A DNA stretch of 13,051 bases from Negativicutes bacterium UBA1444 (GCA_002329525.1 DCTI01000160.1:18366-31416); one strand, 5' to 3'. Positions 5,847-12,456 are shown, numbered from the stretch's first letter. Translations and numbers: made by a program. The notes: a model not told the origin generated them from the letters alone.

Positions 5847-7033
5847 AAGAAATGGAACAAGGAGTACCGAAAGATCCGGAAATTCAGGAGTTTCTCAAAG
5901 GTGTAAAACAGGTGTTTATGGTCATGAGCGGCAAAGGCGGCGTCGGCAAGAGTACGATGGCTGCCGGCATTGCGGCGTCATTAGCAGCGAAGGGATTGCG
6001 GACGGGATTGATGGACATTGACGTACATGGGCCGAGTATCGCCCGGATCATGGGACTAACCGGCATGCCGCTGGGCACGGTGGGTGGAAAAATCCAACCC
6101 TATGCCCATTCGGAAAATCTGAAGATCATTTCCATGCAGGGTTTTTTGCAAAACCAGGATGATGCCTTGATCTGGCGCGGACCGTTAAAAATTGGCGTGA
6201 TCAAGCAATTCATGACTGATGTCGAGTGGGGCCCGCTGGATGTTCTCGTCATTGACAGCCCTCCCGGCACCGGCGATGAACCGTTGACCATCGCTCAGTT
6301 TATTCCCGACTGCGGGGCCATCGTAGTGACCACACCGCAGGGGGTGGCGCTGGCGGATGTCCGCAAATCGCTTAATTTCTGCCGTCAGGTCGGTATGGAT
6401 ATTGTCGGGATCATTGAAAACATGAGCGGCTATGTTTGTCCGCAATGCGGGCATCACGCCGATATTTTCAAATCCGGCGGCGGCGAAACGCTGGCCCGCG
6501 AATTCAATGTGCCGTTCCTTGGCCGGATGCCGATCGATCCGTCCGTGGTCATGGCCGGTGACGATGGCGTATCCGCATTGGAACGTTCCGTAGCCATGAA
6601 AGCCGCCATGGCGGAAATTGTCGATAATATTTTGTCAGGCGCGGCTGAAGCGAAAGGAGAAACGAAGATGGAAAAAATTGCAGTTCCAGTGGCCGGCGGA
6701 ATGTTGAGCTCCCATTTCGGTCATTGTGAAGAATTTTTGTTCGCAACGGTCGAAAACGGCAAATTGACAAAGACGGAAAATTTAGTACCGCCGCCTCATG
6801 AACCAGGTGTGATTCCAAACTGGCTGGCTCAGCAGGGGGCGACTGTCGTGCTGGTCGGCGGCATGGGGGAACGGGCCCAGGACATTTTGCAATCCCGTGG
6901 CGTGGCGGTCGTTTGCGGCGTGCAATCGGATAAACCCCTGAAAATCGTCGACCTTTATCTGAAACGTAATTTGAAAGTCGGCGACAACGCCTGCAATCAT
7001 GACGGCGACGAGGACCACCACTGCGACCACTGA
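5843..7033 (+). CDS. mrpORP: Mrp/ApbC-type Fe-S carrier ATPase fused to an ORP/NifX-like domain (MrpORP)
   Basis: This 396-aa fusion begins with an Mrp/NBP35 ATPase (about 20-265): Walker A SGKGGVGKST (29-38), DIDVHGPS, VIDSPPGTGDEP, and the conserved cluster-binding pair C199-x2-C202 (YVCPQCGHH). A second, ORP/NifX-like domain occupies 276-396, starting MEKIAVPVAGG and containing SSHFGHCEEFLF, and ends in a Cys/His/Asp-rich tail (CNHDGDEDHHCDH). Mrp proteins bind and deliver Fe-S clusters using ATP. No extra N-terminal Cys motif is present. ATG 5843 overlaps the previous stop but has a ribosome binding site only about 3 nt away; ATG 5852 is an alternative with AGGGG 10 nt upstream. A strong internal ribosome binding site and ATG sit at the domain joint (see 6655-6670). 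Confidence 0.93.
   Translation: MKEMEQGVPKDPEIQEFLKGVKQVFMVMSGKGGVGKSTMAAGIAASLAAKGLRTGLMDIDVHGPSIARIMGLTGMPLGTVGGKIQPYAHSENLKIISMQGFLQNQDDALIWRGPLKIGVIKQFMTDVEWGPLDVLVIDSPPGTGDEPLTIAQFIPDCGAIVVTTPQGVALADVRKSLNFCRQVGMDIVGIIENMSGYVCPQCGHHADIFKSGGGETLAREFNVPFLGRMPIDPSVVMAGDDGVSALERSVAMKAAMAEIVDNILSGAAEAKGETKMEKIAVPVAGGMLSSHFGHCEEFLFATVENGKLTKTENLVPPPHEPGVIPNWLAQQGATVVLVGGMGERAQDILQSRGVAVVCGVQSDKPLKIVDLYLKRNLKVGDNACNHDGDEDHHCDH
6655..6670 (+). promoter_or_regulatory. internal Shine-Dalgarno and ATG at the Mrp/ORP domain junction
   Basis: AGGAG (6655-6659) is followed after 8 nt by an in-frame ATG (6668-6670) exactly where the ORP-like domain begins. Initiation here would yield a separate 121-aa protein (6668-7033). 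The linker residues AKGETK are the translation of this site, so it looks like a retained or fossil start from two formerly separate genes. Whether it is used cannot be told from sequence. Confidence 0.5.
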
Positions 7034-7043
7034 TACAGGAACA

Positions 7044-7081
7044 ATTCAGGCGGATTTTTGTTGACGAATTTCCGCCTGAAT
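7044..7081 (+). repeat. perfect 11-bp inverted repeat downstream of the Mrp-ORP gene
   Basis: ATTCAGGCGGA (7044-7054) is exactly complementary to TCCGCCTGAAT (7071-7081), with a 16-nt loop. A T-tract follows on neither strand, so it is not a textbook intrinsic terminator. It may still be a weak terminator, an RNA-stabilising end or a protein-binding site. It separates the ORP cluster from the permease genes. Confidence 0.6.
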
Positions 7082-7166
7082 CAGCTAGGTGTTATATTTT
7101 ATAAAGATCATCCCAACGGGTATTCGGACCTGTTCGTGTTTCTCAGGACAGGGAACGGGGGCTACT

Positions 7167-7646
7167 GTGGATATCATTCTATTCTACGGCTTGGCGGTGG
7201 CTGGAGTCGCCTGGTCGTACACAAAAAGTCGGCAAAAAACGCGGCAGGCATTGCAAAAGGCCTGGAAGAGTTTTGAGAATATCTTGCCGTCATTCGCCTT
7301 CATTTTGTTGCTGATCGGTGCAAGCCTGGCCCTTATTTCGCCATCGGCCGTTTCTGAACTTTTGGGAGCGCAGTCCGGCTGGGCAGGGCTTGGCATAGCG
7401 GCAGCCCTCGGTTCGATTACCCTGATCCCGGGGTTCATTGCATTTCCACTGGCGCGCGCGGTACTGGAAATGGGCGCCGGAATAATGCAGGTGGCGGTTT
7501 TTGTTTCGACACTGATGATGGTTGGGGTAGTTACCGCGCCGATGGAGGCCCGATATTTCAACCGGAAAACAATGTTGCTGCGTAATGGAATGAGTTTGTT
7601 ATATTCCTTCGCCGTTGCTTATGTTTTGGCAAAGGTGGTGGGATAA
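7167..7646 (+). CDS. half-size permease, DUF318/ArsP-like family, N-terminal half
   Basis: This 159-aa membrane protein has about four predicted helices: DIILFYGLAVAGVAW at the N-terminus, ILPSFAFILLLIGASLALI, GWAGLGIAAALGSITLIPGFIAFPLA, and MQVAVFVSTLMMVGVV plus a C-terminal SLLYSFAVAYVLAKVVG. The pattern matches one repeat of the DUF318 (ArsP-type) permease family, whose full-length members have about 300 residues and two such halves. The GTG at 7167 is chosen for GGGGG 5-6 nt upstream and for the match in length; in-frame GTG 7089 adds a non-membrane segment without a ribosome binding site. The matching half is encoded 1 nt downstream. Full-length relatives export organoarsenicals; the substrate of half-size pairs is unknown. 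Confidence 0.75.
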   Translation: MDIILFYGLAVAGVAWSYTKSRQKTRQALQKAWKSFENILPSFAFILLLIGASLALISPSAVSELLGAQSGWAGLGIAAALGSITLIPGFIAFPLARAVLEMGAGIMQVAVFVSTLMMVGVVTAPMEARYFNRKTMLLRNGMSLLYSFAVAYVLAKVVG

Positions 7647-7647
7647 T

Positions 7648-8172
7648 TTGACCGTTCTGATGCGCTACAAGTGGGTGATTTTGGCTTTGGCGGCCGATTT
7701 CGCCGTTTTTGCCTGGAATCCGGTTTGGGGCCGACAAATTGCTTTTCAGACAACAAATAGCTTTGTGGAAATGTTGAGCTTTTTGCCGCCGGTATTTATT
7801 ATTTTGGGGCTGTTGGATGTCTGGGTGCCCCGGGAAGTCGTCATCAGCCACCTTGGTCGCGGATCTGGTTTGCGGGGAATGACGCTGGCAATCTTTTTGG
7901 GGGCGGCAGCAGCCGGTCCCTTATATGGCGCGTTTCCAGTGGCTGCCGTAATGATGAAAAAGGGGGCCAGCCTTTACAATGTCATGCTATTTCTGGGCGC
8001 CTGGTCGACATTGAAGATCCCCATGTTTCTGTTCGAAACACAGTACTTGGGATTGACGTTTTCGGTGACTCGCTGGATCTGCAGCCTGGTGGGAATCGTT
8101 GTAATGGCGTTCCTTATTGATCGTTGGGTGCCGGAGAAAGAGAAACAAGAAATCTATAACAAACATCAATAA
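7648..8172 (+). CDS. half-size permease, DUF318/ArsP-like family, C-terminal half
   Basis: This 174-aa membrane protein has helices around VILALAADFAVFAW, MLSFLPPVFIILGLLDVW and the family-typical block GAAAAGPLYGAFPVAAVMMKKG followed by YNVMLFLGAWSTLKIPM, then a last helix, ICSLVGIVVMAFLID. AGPLYGAFP and the Lys-Gly step are hallmarks of DUF318 permeases. The TTG at 7648 has AGGTGGTGGG 5 nt upstream and leaves 1 nt after the preceding stop; ATG 7660 is the alternative start. Together with the upstream half it should make one transporter, presumably a heterodimer. The short charged C-terminus (VPEKEKQEIYNKHQ) is probably cytoplasmic. Substrate is not predictable; the ArsR-type gene downstream hints at metalloid or thiol stress. 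Confidence 0.78.
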   Translation: MTVLMRYKWVILALAADFAVFAWNPVWGRQIAFQTTNSFVEMLSFLPPVFIILGLLDVWVPREVVISHLGRGSGLRGMTLAIFLGAAAAGPLYGAFPVAAVMMKKGASLYNVMLFLGAWSTLKIPMFLFETQYLGLTFSVTRWICSLVGIVVMAFLIDRWVPEKEKQEIYNKHQ

Positions 8173-8216
8173 ATATAACCATAGATAAAACTTTACTAAA
8201 AGGAGACGTTGTAAGC

Positions 8217-8918
8217 GTGGTACAAAATGAAGGGCAATGCGCCCAATGTATGGTAAAAATCAAATTTTGCGGACGTGAAGATGGAGCTGCTCCGGCCTTT
8301 TGCTCCACCAAACTTTATCCAGACGAGATTGCCAAAGCAATGACGGAGTATGAAAAACCGGACATCCGCCAGTTTGCTCGTAATGCATCCTTACAGGAAG
8401 CAGAGTGCTACATCGATCGCTCGGCAATTCCAGCTTATAAATTTCCAGTGAAGCCGCGTGTGCAGGAGATCATTGAGTTTTCCCGGAAAATGGGGTATAA
8501 GAAATTAGGGGTTGCTTTTTGCGGCGGCTTGCACAAAGAAGCGAATGTCTTTTGCAAGATTCTGGAGGATCACGGCTTCGATGTAGTTTCCGTCATGTGC
8601 AAGGTGGGCAGAGTGGACAAAGACATGATCGGAATTGGGCCGGATGAGCGCGTTCGCATCGGTAAACCGGAGTCCATGTGCAATCCGATTGCGCAGGCGG
8701 AAGTTCTCAATGCGGCGGAGACTGATTTCAATATTTTGTTGGGGTTATGTGTCGGCCATGACTCACTGTTCATCAAATATTCCCAAGCCATGGTCACTGT
8801 ATTTGCGGTGAAGGACCGGGCGATGGGCCACAATCCGCTCGCCGCCATTTATACCTACGATTCCTACTGTGAAAGATTTAAACAGGATCGACTGAAGAAA
8901 GTCGACGTTGTCGAATAG
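8217..8918 (+). CDS. DUF1847 Cys-rich putative metal-binding protein
   Basis: This 233-aa soluble protein is recognised as DUF1847. The N-terminus has C8-x2-C11, C18 and C29 (CAQCMVKIKFC, then PAFCSTKLY), a likely metal or Fe-S site. The body has YKKLGVAFCGGLHKEANVFC and DVVSVMCKVGRVDK, and ends with FNILLGLCVGHDSLFIK and AVKDRAMGHNPLAAIY. The family is common in anaerobes and of unknown function. The start is GTG 8217, with AGGAG (8201-8205) 11 nt upstream, a somewhat long spacing. It follows the permease genes by 44 nt, and its stop is close to the next gene, so it is probably in the same operon. The many cysteines in both halves fit a redox or metal-handling role, which remains inference. 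Confidence 0.85.
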   Translation: MVQNEGQCAQCMVKIKFCGREDGAAPAFCSTKLYPDEIAKAMTEYEKPDIRQFARNASLQEAECYIDRSAIPAYKFPVKPRVQEIIEFSRKMGYKKLGVAFCGGLHKEANVFCKILEDHGFDVVSVMCKVGRVDKDMIGIGPDERVRIGKPESMCNPIAQAEVLNAAETDFNILLGLCVGHDSLFIKYSQAMVTVFAVKDRAMGHNPLAAIYTYDSYCERFKQDRLKKVDVVE

Positions 8919-8961
8919 TGGGGGGCTGCCGCATCCGTTTGACTTGTCGATTTTTGCTGAT

Positions 8962-9621
8962 ATGCGGAGGCGCTATGTGAAACAAGAGAGTATTTTCGAA
9001 TCACATGTGGATGAGTACGAGCAATGGTTTCAGGAACATTCCAGCCTGTTCGCGGCGGAAATCGCCGCGATTAGGGAAGTCTTGCCGACGTCCGGCGTTG
9101 GATTGGAAATCGGCGTCGGATCGGGACTGTTTGCATCGGCGCTGGGAATCAAATATGGGGTCGAACCTTCCGCGGCCATGCGTAAAAAAGCCGAATCAAG
9201 AGGCGTGCATGTTTTTGATGGCGTGGCCGAACGTCTGCCGTTTAAGGCGGCAATGTTTGATTTTGCGGTAATGATTACGGTGGACTGCTTTTTGACGGAT
9301 GTCGGGCAGTCTTTTCAGGAAGCTTTCCGTATCCTGGTCCCCCAGGGCTGCTTTGTTATCGCGTTTATTGACTCAGCAACCCGGTTGGGAAAAGAATATG
9401 AACAGAAAAAGCAGTCCAGTTTGTTTTACCGGCAGGCTCATTTTCATAGCGCAGGCGAAATCAAAGAACAGCTGATGCAGGCAGGCTTCCGTGTGGATGC
9501 GGAACGACAAACCATCTTTGCGTTCGGAAATCATACTCAGGAAATAAGGCGAGGAACCGGCGAGGGTGTTTTTGGAGTGATCAAGGCCCGGAAGATGGTT
9601 CGGGCTGGATCTGCCGAATAA
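8962..9621 (+). CDS. class I SAM-dependent methyltransferase
   Basis: This 219-aa protein has the Rossmann-type SAM-binding motif I LEIGVGSGLFASALG, motif II GVEPSAAMRKKAESRGV, and the later ERLPFKAAMFDFAVMITVDCF and EAFRILVPQGCFVIAF typical of Methyltransf_11 enzymes. The substrate is unknown. The start is uncertain: ATG 8962 is the first ATG and leaves seven residues before the usual N-terminal helix, but has no clear ribosome binding site. TTG 8908, overlapping the previous gene, and TTG 8944 are alternatives, with G-rich sequence at 8921-8926. It lies between the DUF1847 gene and the ArsR gene, which has its own promoter. A role in arsenic methylation is not indicated: no ArsM-like cysteine pattern is seen. 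Confidence 0.8.
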   Translation: MRRRYVKQESIFESHVDEYEQWFQEHSSLFAAEIAAIREVLPTSGVGLEIGVGSGLFASALGIKYGVEPSAAMRKKAESRGVHVFDGVAERLPFKAAMFDFAVMITVDCFLTDVGQSFQEAFRILVPQGCFVIAFIDSATRLGKEYEQKKQSSLFYRQAHFHSAGEIKEQLMQAGFRVDAERQTIFAFGNHTQEIRRGTGEGVFGVIKARKMVRAGSAE

Positions 9622-9629
9622 TAGACTGC

Positions 9630-9657
9630 TTGAAAAAATACCGTAGCGTGTTATAAT
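9630..9657 (+). promoter_or_regulatory. sigma-A promoter of the ArsR-reductase operon
   Basis: TTGAAA (9630-9635) and a perfect TATAAT (9652-9657) are 16 nt apart in an AT-rich gap. Transcription should start near 9664, inside the palindromic element at 9656-9695. Confidence 0.75.
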
Positions 9658-9695
9658 CAAAACATGCAAATATCTTAATATACAAATTTTTTGAT
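9656..9695 (+). promoter_or_regulatory. 40-bp imperfect palindrome, candidate ArsR-type operator
   Basis: Counting outward from the centre at 9675/9676, 13 of 20 base pairs are symmetric, including the outer ATCAAAA/TTTTGAT and inner ATAT/ATAT arms. It begins at the end of the -10 box and covers the expected transcription start, the usual place for an ArsR/SmtB operator. Autoregulation by the downstream gene is inferred. Confidence 0.5.
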
Positions 9696-9718
9696 GTAAT
9701 GACGGGAGCGTTAATACA

Positions 9719-10033
9719 GTGAAGCATTTCTACCGAACAGATCCTGAGGCCTTCACCGAATTGGCCGATATCCTTAAAGCCCTGGCCCATCCGCAAAGGC
9801 TGTGCATTGCCAAGGCTTTATGTGAAAAACAACAATCGAATGTAACCGAAATGCAAATCTGTCTTGGTGAAGCGCAATCCACAGTTTCTCAACATTTAGC
9901 CAAACTGAAGGCGGCGAAAATTATAGTCGGCAAGAGAGACGGGACTAATATTTATTATTCGCTGTATGATGAGAAAAAACGCCAGATCGTTCAATCGCTT
10001 GTGAATGGTTTTTTTTCGGAAGAGGAATCGTAA
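9719..10033 (+). CDS. ArsR/SmtB-family transcriptional repressor
   Basis: This is a 104-aa winged helix-turn-helix protein. ADILKALAHPQRLCIAKAL is the family's opening helix pair, and GEAQSTVSQHLAKLKAAKIIVGKRDGTNIYYSL (about 50-82) covers the recognition helix and wing. ArsR proteins repress until a metal, metalloid or thiol oxidant is sensed. Here the cysteines are C29, C35 and C48; none forms the classic ELCVC motif of arsenic sensors, and the spacing suggests a thiol- or persulfide-type sensor, though this is inference. The start is GTG 9719 with GGGAG 10 nt upstream. It is followed after 85 nt by the CoA-disulfide reductase gene and is the first gene after its own promoter and palindrome. 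Confidence 0.92.
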   Translation: MKHFYRTDPEAFTELADILKALAHPQRLCIAKALCEKQQSNVTEMQICLGEAQSTVSQHLAKLKAAKIIVGKRDGTNIYYSLYDEKKRQIVQSLVNGFFSEEES

Positions 10034-10040
10034 AACTCAT

Positions 10041-10066
10041 ACCAACGACCTTGGGACGGCGTTGGT
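10041..10066 (+). repeat. 7-bp inverted repeat in the ArsR-reductase gap
   Basis: ACCAACG (10041-10047) pairs with CGTTGGT (10060-10066) around a 12-nt loop. A smaller repeat, TCGAT-N6-ATCGA, follows just after. No T-tract is present, so an operator or mRNA-processing hairpin is as likely as an attenuator. Confidence 0.4.
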
Positions 10067-10118
10067 GATTTCGATCCCTGAATCGATACAGGAACAAAAT
10101 AGGAGGGCGGATGAGCAG

Positions 10119-11804
10119 ATGAAAAAAATTGTGGTAATCGGTGGAGTGGCGGCGGGACTGAAGTCGGCGTCCAAGGCGCGCCGGAATGATCCCCAGGCAC
10201 AAATTACGGTGGTGGAGCGCGGCGAACTCATTTCCTATGGCGCCTGCGGAATGCCGTATTATGTATCCGGTGATGTTCCCCATATTGATGATTTGTGGAA
10301 AACCCCGGTGGGTGTGCTGCGTAGCCCGGAATATTTCAAGAATATCAAACAAATCGACGTACTGACACAAACAACCGCCTTGAAAATCGATCGCATTGCC
10401 AAAACGGTGTTGGTCAAAAATCTGGTTTCACAGGAAGAATCCTTGTTGCCGTATGACCAGTTGGTGCTGGCCACCGGTGCTTCGCCGGTACGGCCGCCGC
10501 TGCCGGGAATTGGACTGGCGAATGTGTTTACCATGTGGCATCCCCGTGATGCGGAAGCAGTGAAGCAGGGACTAGTCGACGGTAAATATAAACGGACAGT
10601 CATCATTGGCGCCGGACTCGTGGGCATGGAGATGGCGGAAGCACTAAAAAAATCCGGCGCTGAAGTCACCGTCGTCGAAATGCAGGATAACGTTTTCCCG
10701 GCGTTTTTGGACCCGGAAATAGCCGGAGTAGTTCGCAAATACGCCGAAGAGCAGGGAATTCAGCTGTTGACCGGTGAAAAGGTCACCGGGTTGAAGGGCG
10801 AATCAGCGGTGCAAAGCGTTGAAACCGAGAATCGGAGCATTCCCGCGGATATGGTCATTCTGGCGCTCGGCGCCCGGCCCAATGTCGAACTGGCGAAAGA
10901 GGCCGGCTTGACGCTGGGAGCGACCGGTGGGATTCAGGTCGATGACCGGCTGCGAACCAGTGATCCCGATATTTTTGCCGGCGGCGACTGCGTAGAGAAC
11001 ACGAACATGATTTCCGGTCGCAAAGTCCTGGCGCCGATGGGATCAACCGCCAACAAACAGGGGCGGGTGATCGGTGACAACCTTTGCGGCGGTGATGAGG
11101 TCTTCCGGGGAGTTTTGAATACGGTCGTTGTTAAAGTCATGAATCTTAATGTCGGTAAGACCGGCTTGAGCGAGAAAGACGCGAAGACGATGGGATATGA
11201 ATACCTCACGGTCATGGTGTCCGGGCATGACAAGCCCCATTACATGCCGGGAGCCAAACTGATCACCATCAAGCTGATTGTGGATGTTCCTACCCGCAAG
11301 ATTTTGGGTATGCAAGCGGTCGGTGAAGGGGAGGTCGCCAAACGGGTGGATGTTGCTGCCGCGATGCTGACATTGGGAGGTACGGTTCAAGACTTGTTTG
11401 ATATCGATTTGTCCTACGCACCGCCGTATAATTCGCCGATTGACAACCTGGCGGCTGCCGCTATGTCAGCGATGAACAAATTGACCGGTAAATTCAAGGG
11501 GATTTCGCCCGTCGAAGCCAAAGCAAAGCTGACGGATGCCAAAACGGTATTGCTGGACGTTCGCACTCCCGATGAATGCAAACAGATTCGGATCGGGGAT
11601 TGTTCAAACATCAAATATATTCCGTTGGGGCAGTTGCGCAGCCGGTTGCAGGAATTGGGCAAAGACGGCGAAATCTTGGCGTTTTGCAAGATCAGCGTAC
11701 GCGGCTATGAAGCGCAGTGCATTCTGGAGGGGGAAGGCTTCGAGAATGTCAAGGTCATTGAGGGCGGAATCGTTGCCTGGCCTTATTGCTGCGAAAAAGG
11801 CTGA
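10119..11804 (+). CDS. CoA-disulfide/persulfide reductase with C-terminal rhodanese domain
   Basis: This 561-aa flavoprotein contains an FAD motif (VIGGVAAGLKSA, 6-17), the single redox cysteine C43 in SYGACGMPYY as in CoA-disulfide reductase, an NAD(P)-binding motif IIGAGLVGMEMAE (162-174), the second FAD motif DIFAGGD (284-290) and the dimer-interface LSYAPPYNSP (431-440). Residues about 462-561 form a rhodanese domain with active-site C523 in FCKISVRGY. Fusions of this kind reduce CoA or other persulfides and polysulfides with NADH. ATG 10119 gives the normal MKKIVVIGG start and follows AGGAGGG (10101-10107); more upstream in-frame codons extend into the ArsR gene and are not used. The cluster context suggests sulfane-sulfur or thiol stress control. 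The exact electron acceptor is not proven. Confidence 0.9.
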   Translation: MKKIVVIGGVAAGLKSASKARRNDPQAQITVVERGELISYGACGMPYYVSGDVPHIDDLWKTPVGVLRSPEYFKNIKQIDVLTQTTALKIDRIAKTVLVKNLVSQEESLLPYDQLVLATGASPVRPPLPGIGLANVFTMWHPRDAEAVKQGLVDGKYKRTVIIGAGLVGMEMAEALKKSGAEVTVVEMQDNVFPAFLDPEIAGVVRKYAEEQGIQLLTGEKVTGLKGESAVQSVETENRSIPADMVILALGARPNVELAKEAGLTLGATGGIQVDDRLRTSDPDIFAGGDCVENTNMISGRKVLAPMGSTANKQGRVIGDNLCGGDEVFRGVLNTVVVKVMNLNVGKTGLSEKDAKTMGYEYLTVMVSGHDKPHYMPGAKLITIKLIVDVPTRKILGMQAVGEGEVAKRVDVAAAMLTLGGTVQDLFDIDLSYAPPYNSPIDNLAAAAMSAMNKLTGKFKGISPVEAKAKLTDAKTVLLDVRTPDECKQIRIGDCSNIKYIPLGQLRSRLQELGKDGEILAFCKISVRGYEAQCILEGEGFENVKVIEGGIVAWPYCCEKG

Positions 11805-11842
11805 TTCGATCTACAGTTAATCACACTTGTAGGTAATCATGA

Positions 11843-11878
11843 AGAAAGTTCGGCTGTAAAGGTGCAGCCGAACTTTCT
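11843..11878 (+). terminator. 14-bp stem hairpin, probable terminator of the reductase operon
   Basis: AGAAAGTTCGGCTG (11843-11856) is perfectly complementary to CAGCCGAACTTTCT (11865-11878) with an 8-nt loop. It lies 38 nt after the reductase stop. The downstream tail is only moderately T-rich (CTCTATTG), but the stem is strong and ends in CTTTCT. Confidence 0.75.
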
Positions 11879-11881
11879 CTA

Positions 11882-12038
11882 TTGAACTACGTTCCTTCGT
11901 ACCGGGAGCCGGTTATTGGCAAAAATTCATTGAGGCTCGAAGAAGTGGAAGCGAACCGCCTCAAAGATATGGAAGGATTGGCGAAGGAGCGTGCGCCGGC
12001 AGGATAGGTGTTTCGAGACCGACATTATGCAGCGCATC
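11882..12038 (+). pseudogene. remnant of a second DUF134 gene (frameshifted)
   Basis: In the frame through 11930 the reading gives LRLEEVEANRLKDMEGLAKERA, which aligns with EEMEAIRLADVEGLDQ of the intact DUF134 protein at 3263. That frame runs into TAG at 12005-12007. In the next frame IGVSRPT (12004-12024) matches the MGVSRPTFHRI helix-turn-helix core, and CAGCGCATC (12030-12038) then restores QRI in a third frame. At least two frameshifts and a stop are therefore present, and no convincing start or zinc ribbon remains. Base-level similarity to the intact gene is also visible (both have ATGGA(A/G)G and GTTTCG/GTGTCG blocks). It is clearly non-coding today; the source copy is unknown. Confidence 0.65.
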
Positions 12039-12040
12039 AA

Positions 12041-12282
12041 ACCGGATTATTGGTCAAGCATTTTTTGGACAACGAAAGACATGGCGTTTTTGCGACACAT
12101 TCGCCGCCCCGAACCCAATTGGATTTTCTGTGGTTCGCCTACTTTCGCTGGCGGAGGGGAATCTTAGAATCACTGATATGGCTATCATCGATTAGACGCT
12201 GGTTCTGGATATCAAACTTTATATCGGCGAGTATGATATCCTGCCGATTGAAAAAACGGCTGATTCGCCGACAATCTTTTAA
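12041..12282 (+). pseudogene. remnant of a TrmO-type tRNA methyltransferase (C-terminal half, frameshifted)
   Basis: TrmO (UPF0066/YaeB) methylates N6 of t6A37 in tRNA. In the frame of 12041 the sequence reads TGLLVKHFLDNERHGVFATHSPPR, matching the VKPF-DD-ERGVFATRSPRRP block of the family. After a frameshift near 12109 it continues PNPIGFSVVRLLSLAEGNLRI, then DMAIID, an in-frame TAG (12193-12195) where a Gly is expected, then TLVLDIKLYIGEYD, the DGTPVLDIKPYVPEFD block. It ends at TAA 12280-12282. Roughly the first third of the gene is absent, so the remnant directly abuts the DUF134 remnant. This is decayed sequence, not a functional gene; the family call rests on three consecutive conserved motifs. 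Confidence 0.75.
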
Positions 12283-12349
12283 ACTGGATATAACAAGGGA
12301 TGATGGAAGATTTGCGAAAAAGTAAAATAATTCACTAAATGCATGTGGT

Positions 12350-12380
12350 AAAAGCACTCCAGTATTGGAGTGCTTTTTTT
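12350..12380 (+). terminator. rho-independent terminator
   Basis: AAAAGCACTCCA (12350-12361) and TGGAGTGCTTTT (12366-12377) form a perfect 12-bp stem with a GTAT loop, followed directly by a run of T. It ends any transcript crossing the pseudogene remnants and insulates the next operon. The 67 bases before it (12283-12349) show nothing else. Confidence 0.9.
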
Positions 12381-12456
12381 GTTTTTGTAGTAATTCAACC
12401 ACGAAATATTAAAGACGAACTGATTGAAAACCCTGAATTTATAAGGATTTTGACGC

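Noticed and set aside
5487..7033. Nitrogen-fixation gene cluster, suggested by the NifX-like domains
   Set aside because: No nifHDK, nifE/N or nifB radical-SAM gene is present; the gene order fits the ORP complex instead.
7061..7066. TTGACG as a -35 box for the permease genes
   Set aside because: It lies in the loop of the inverted repeat, and no -10 box occurs at a fitting distance; nearby TATATT is 26 nt away.
12008..12325. Open frame of 105 codons in the remnant region
   Set aside because: Part of it carries TrmO motifs, but the conserved continuation is in another frame, so it is a broken gene and not an intact small protein.
12450..12455. TTGACG as a -35 box before the right-edge operon
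   Set aside because: No matching -10 box at 16-18 nt, while the overlapping sigma-54 elements match fully.
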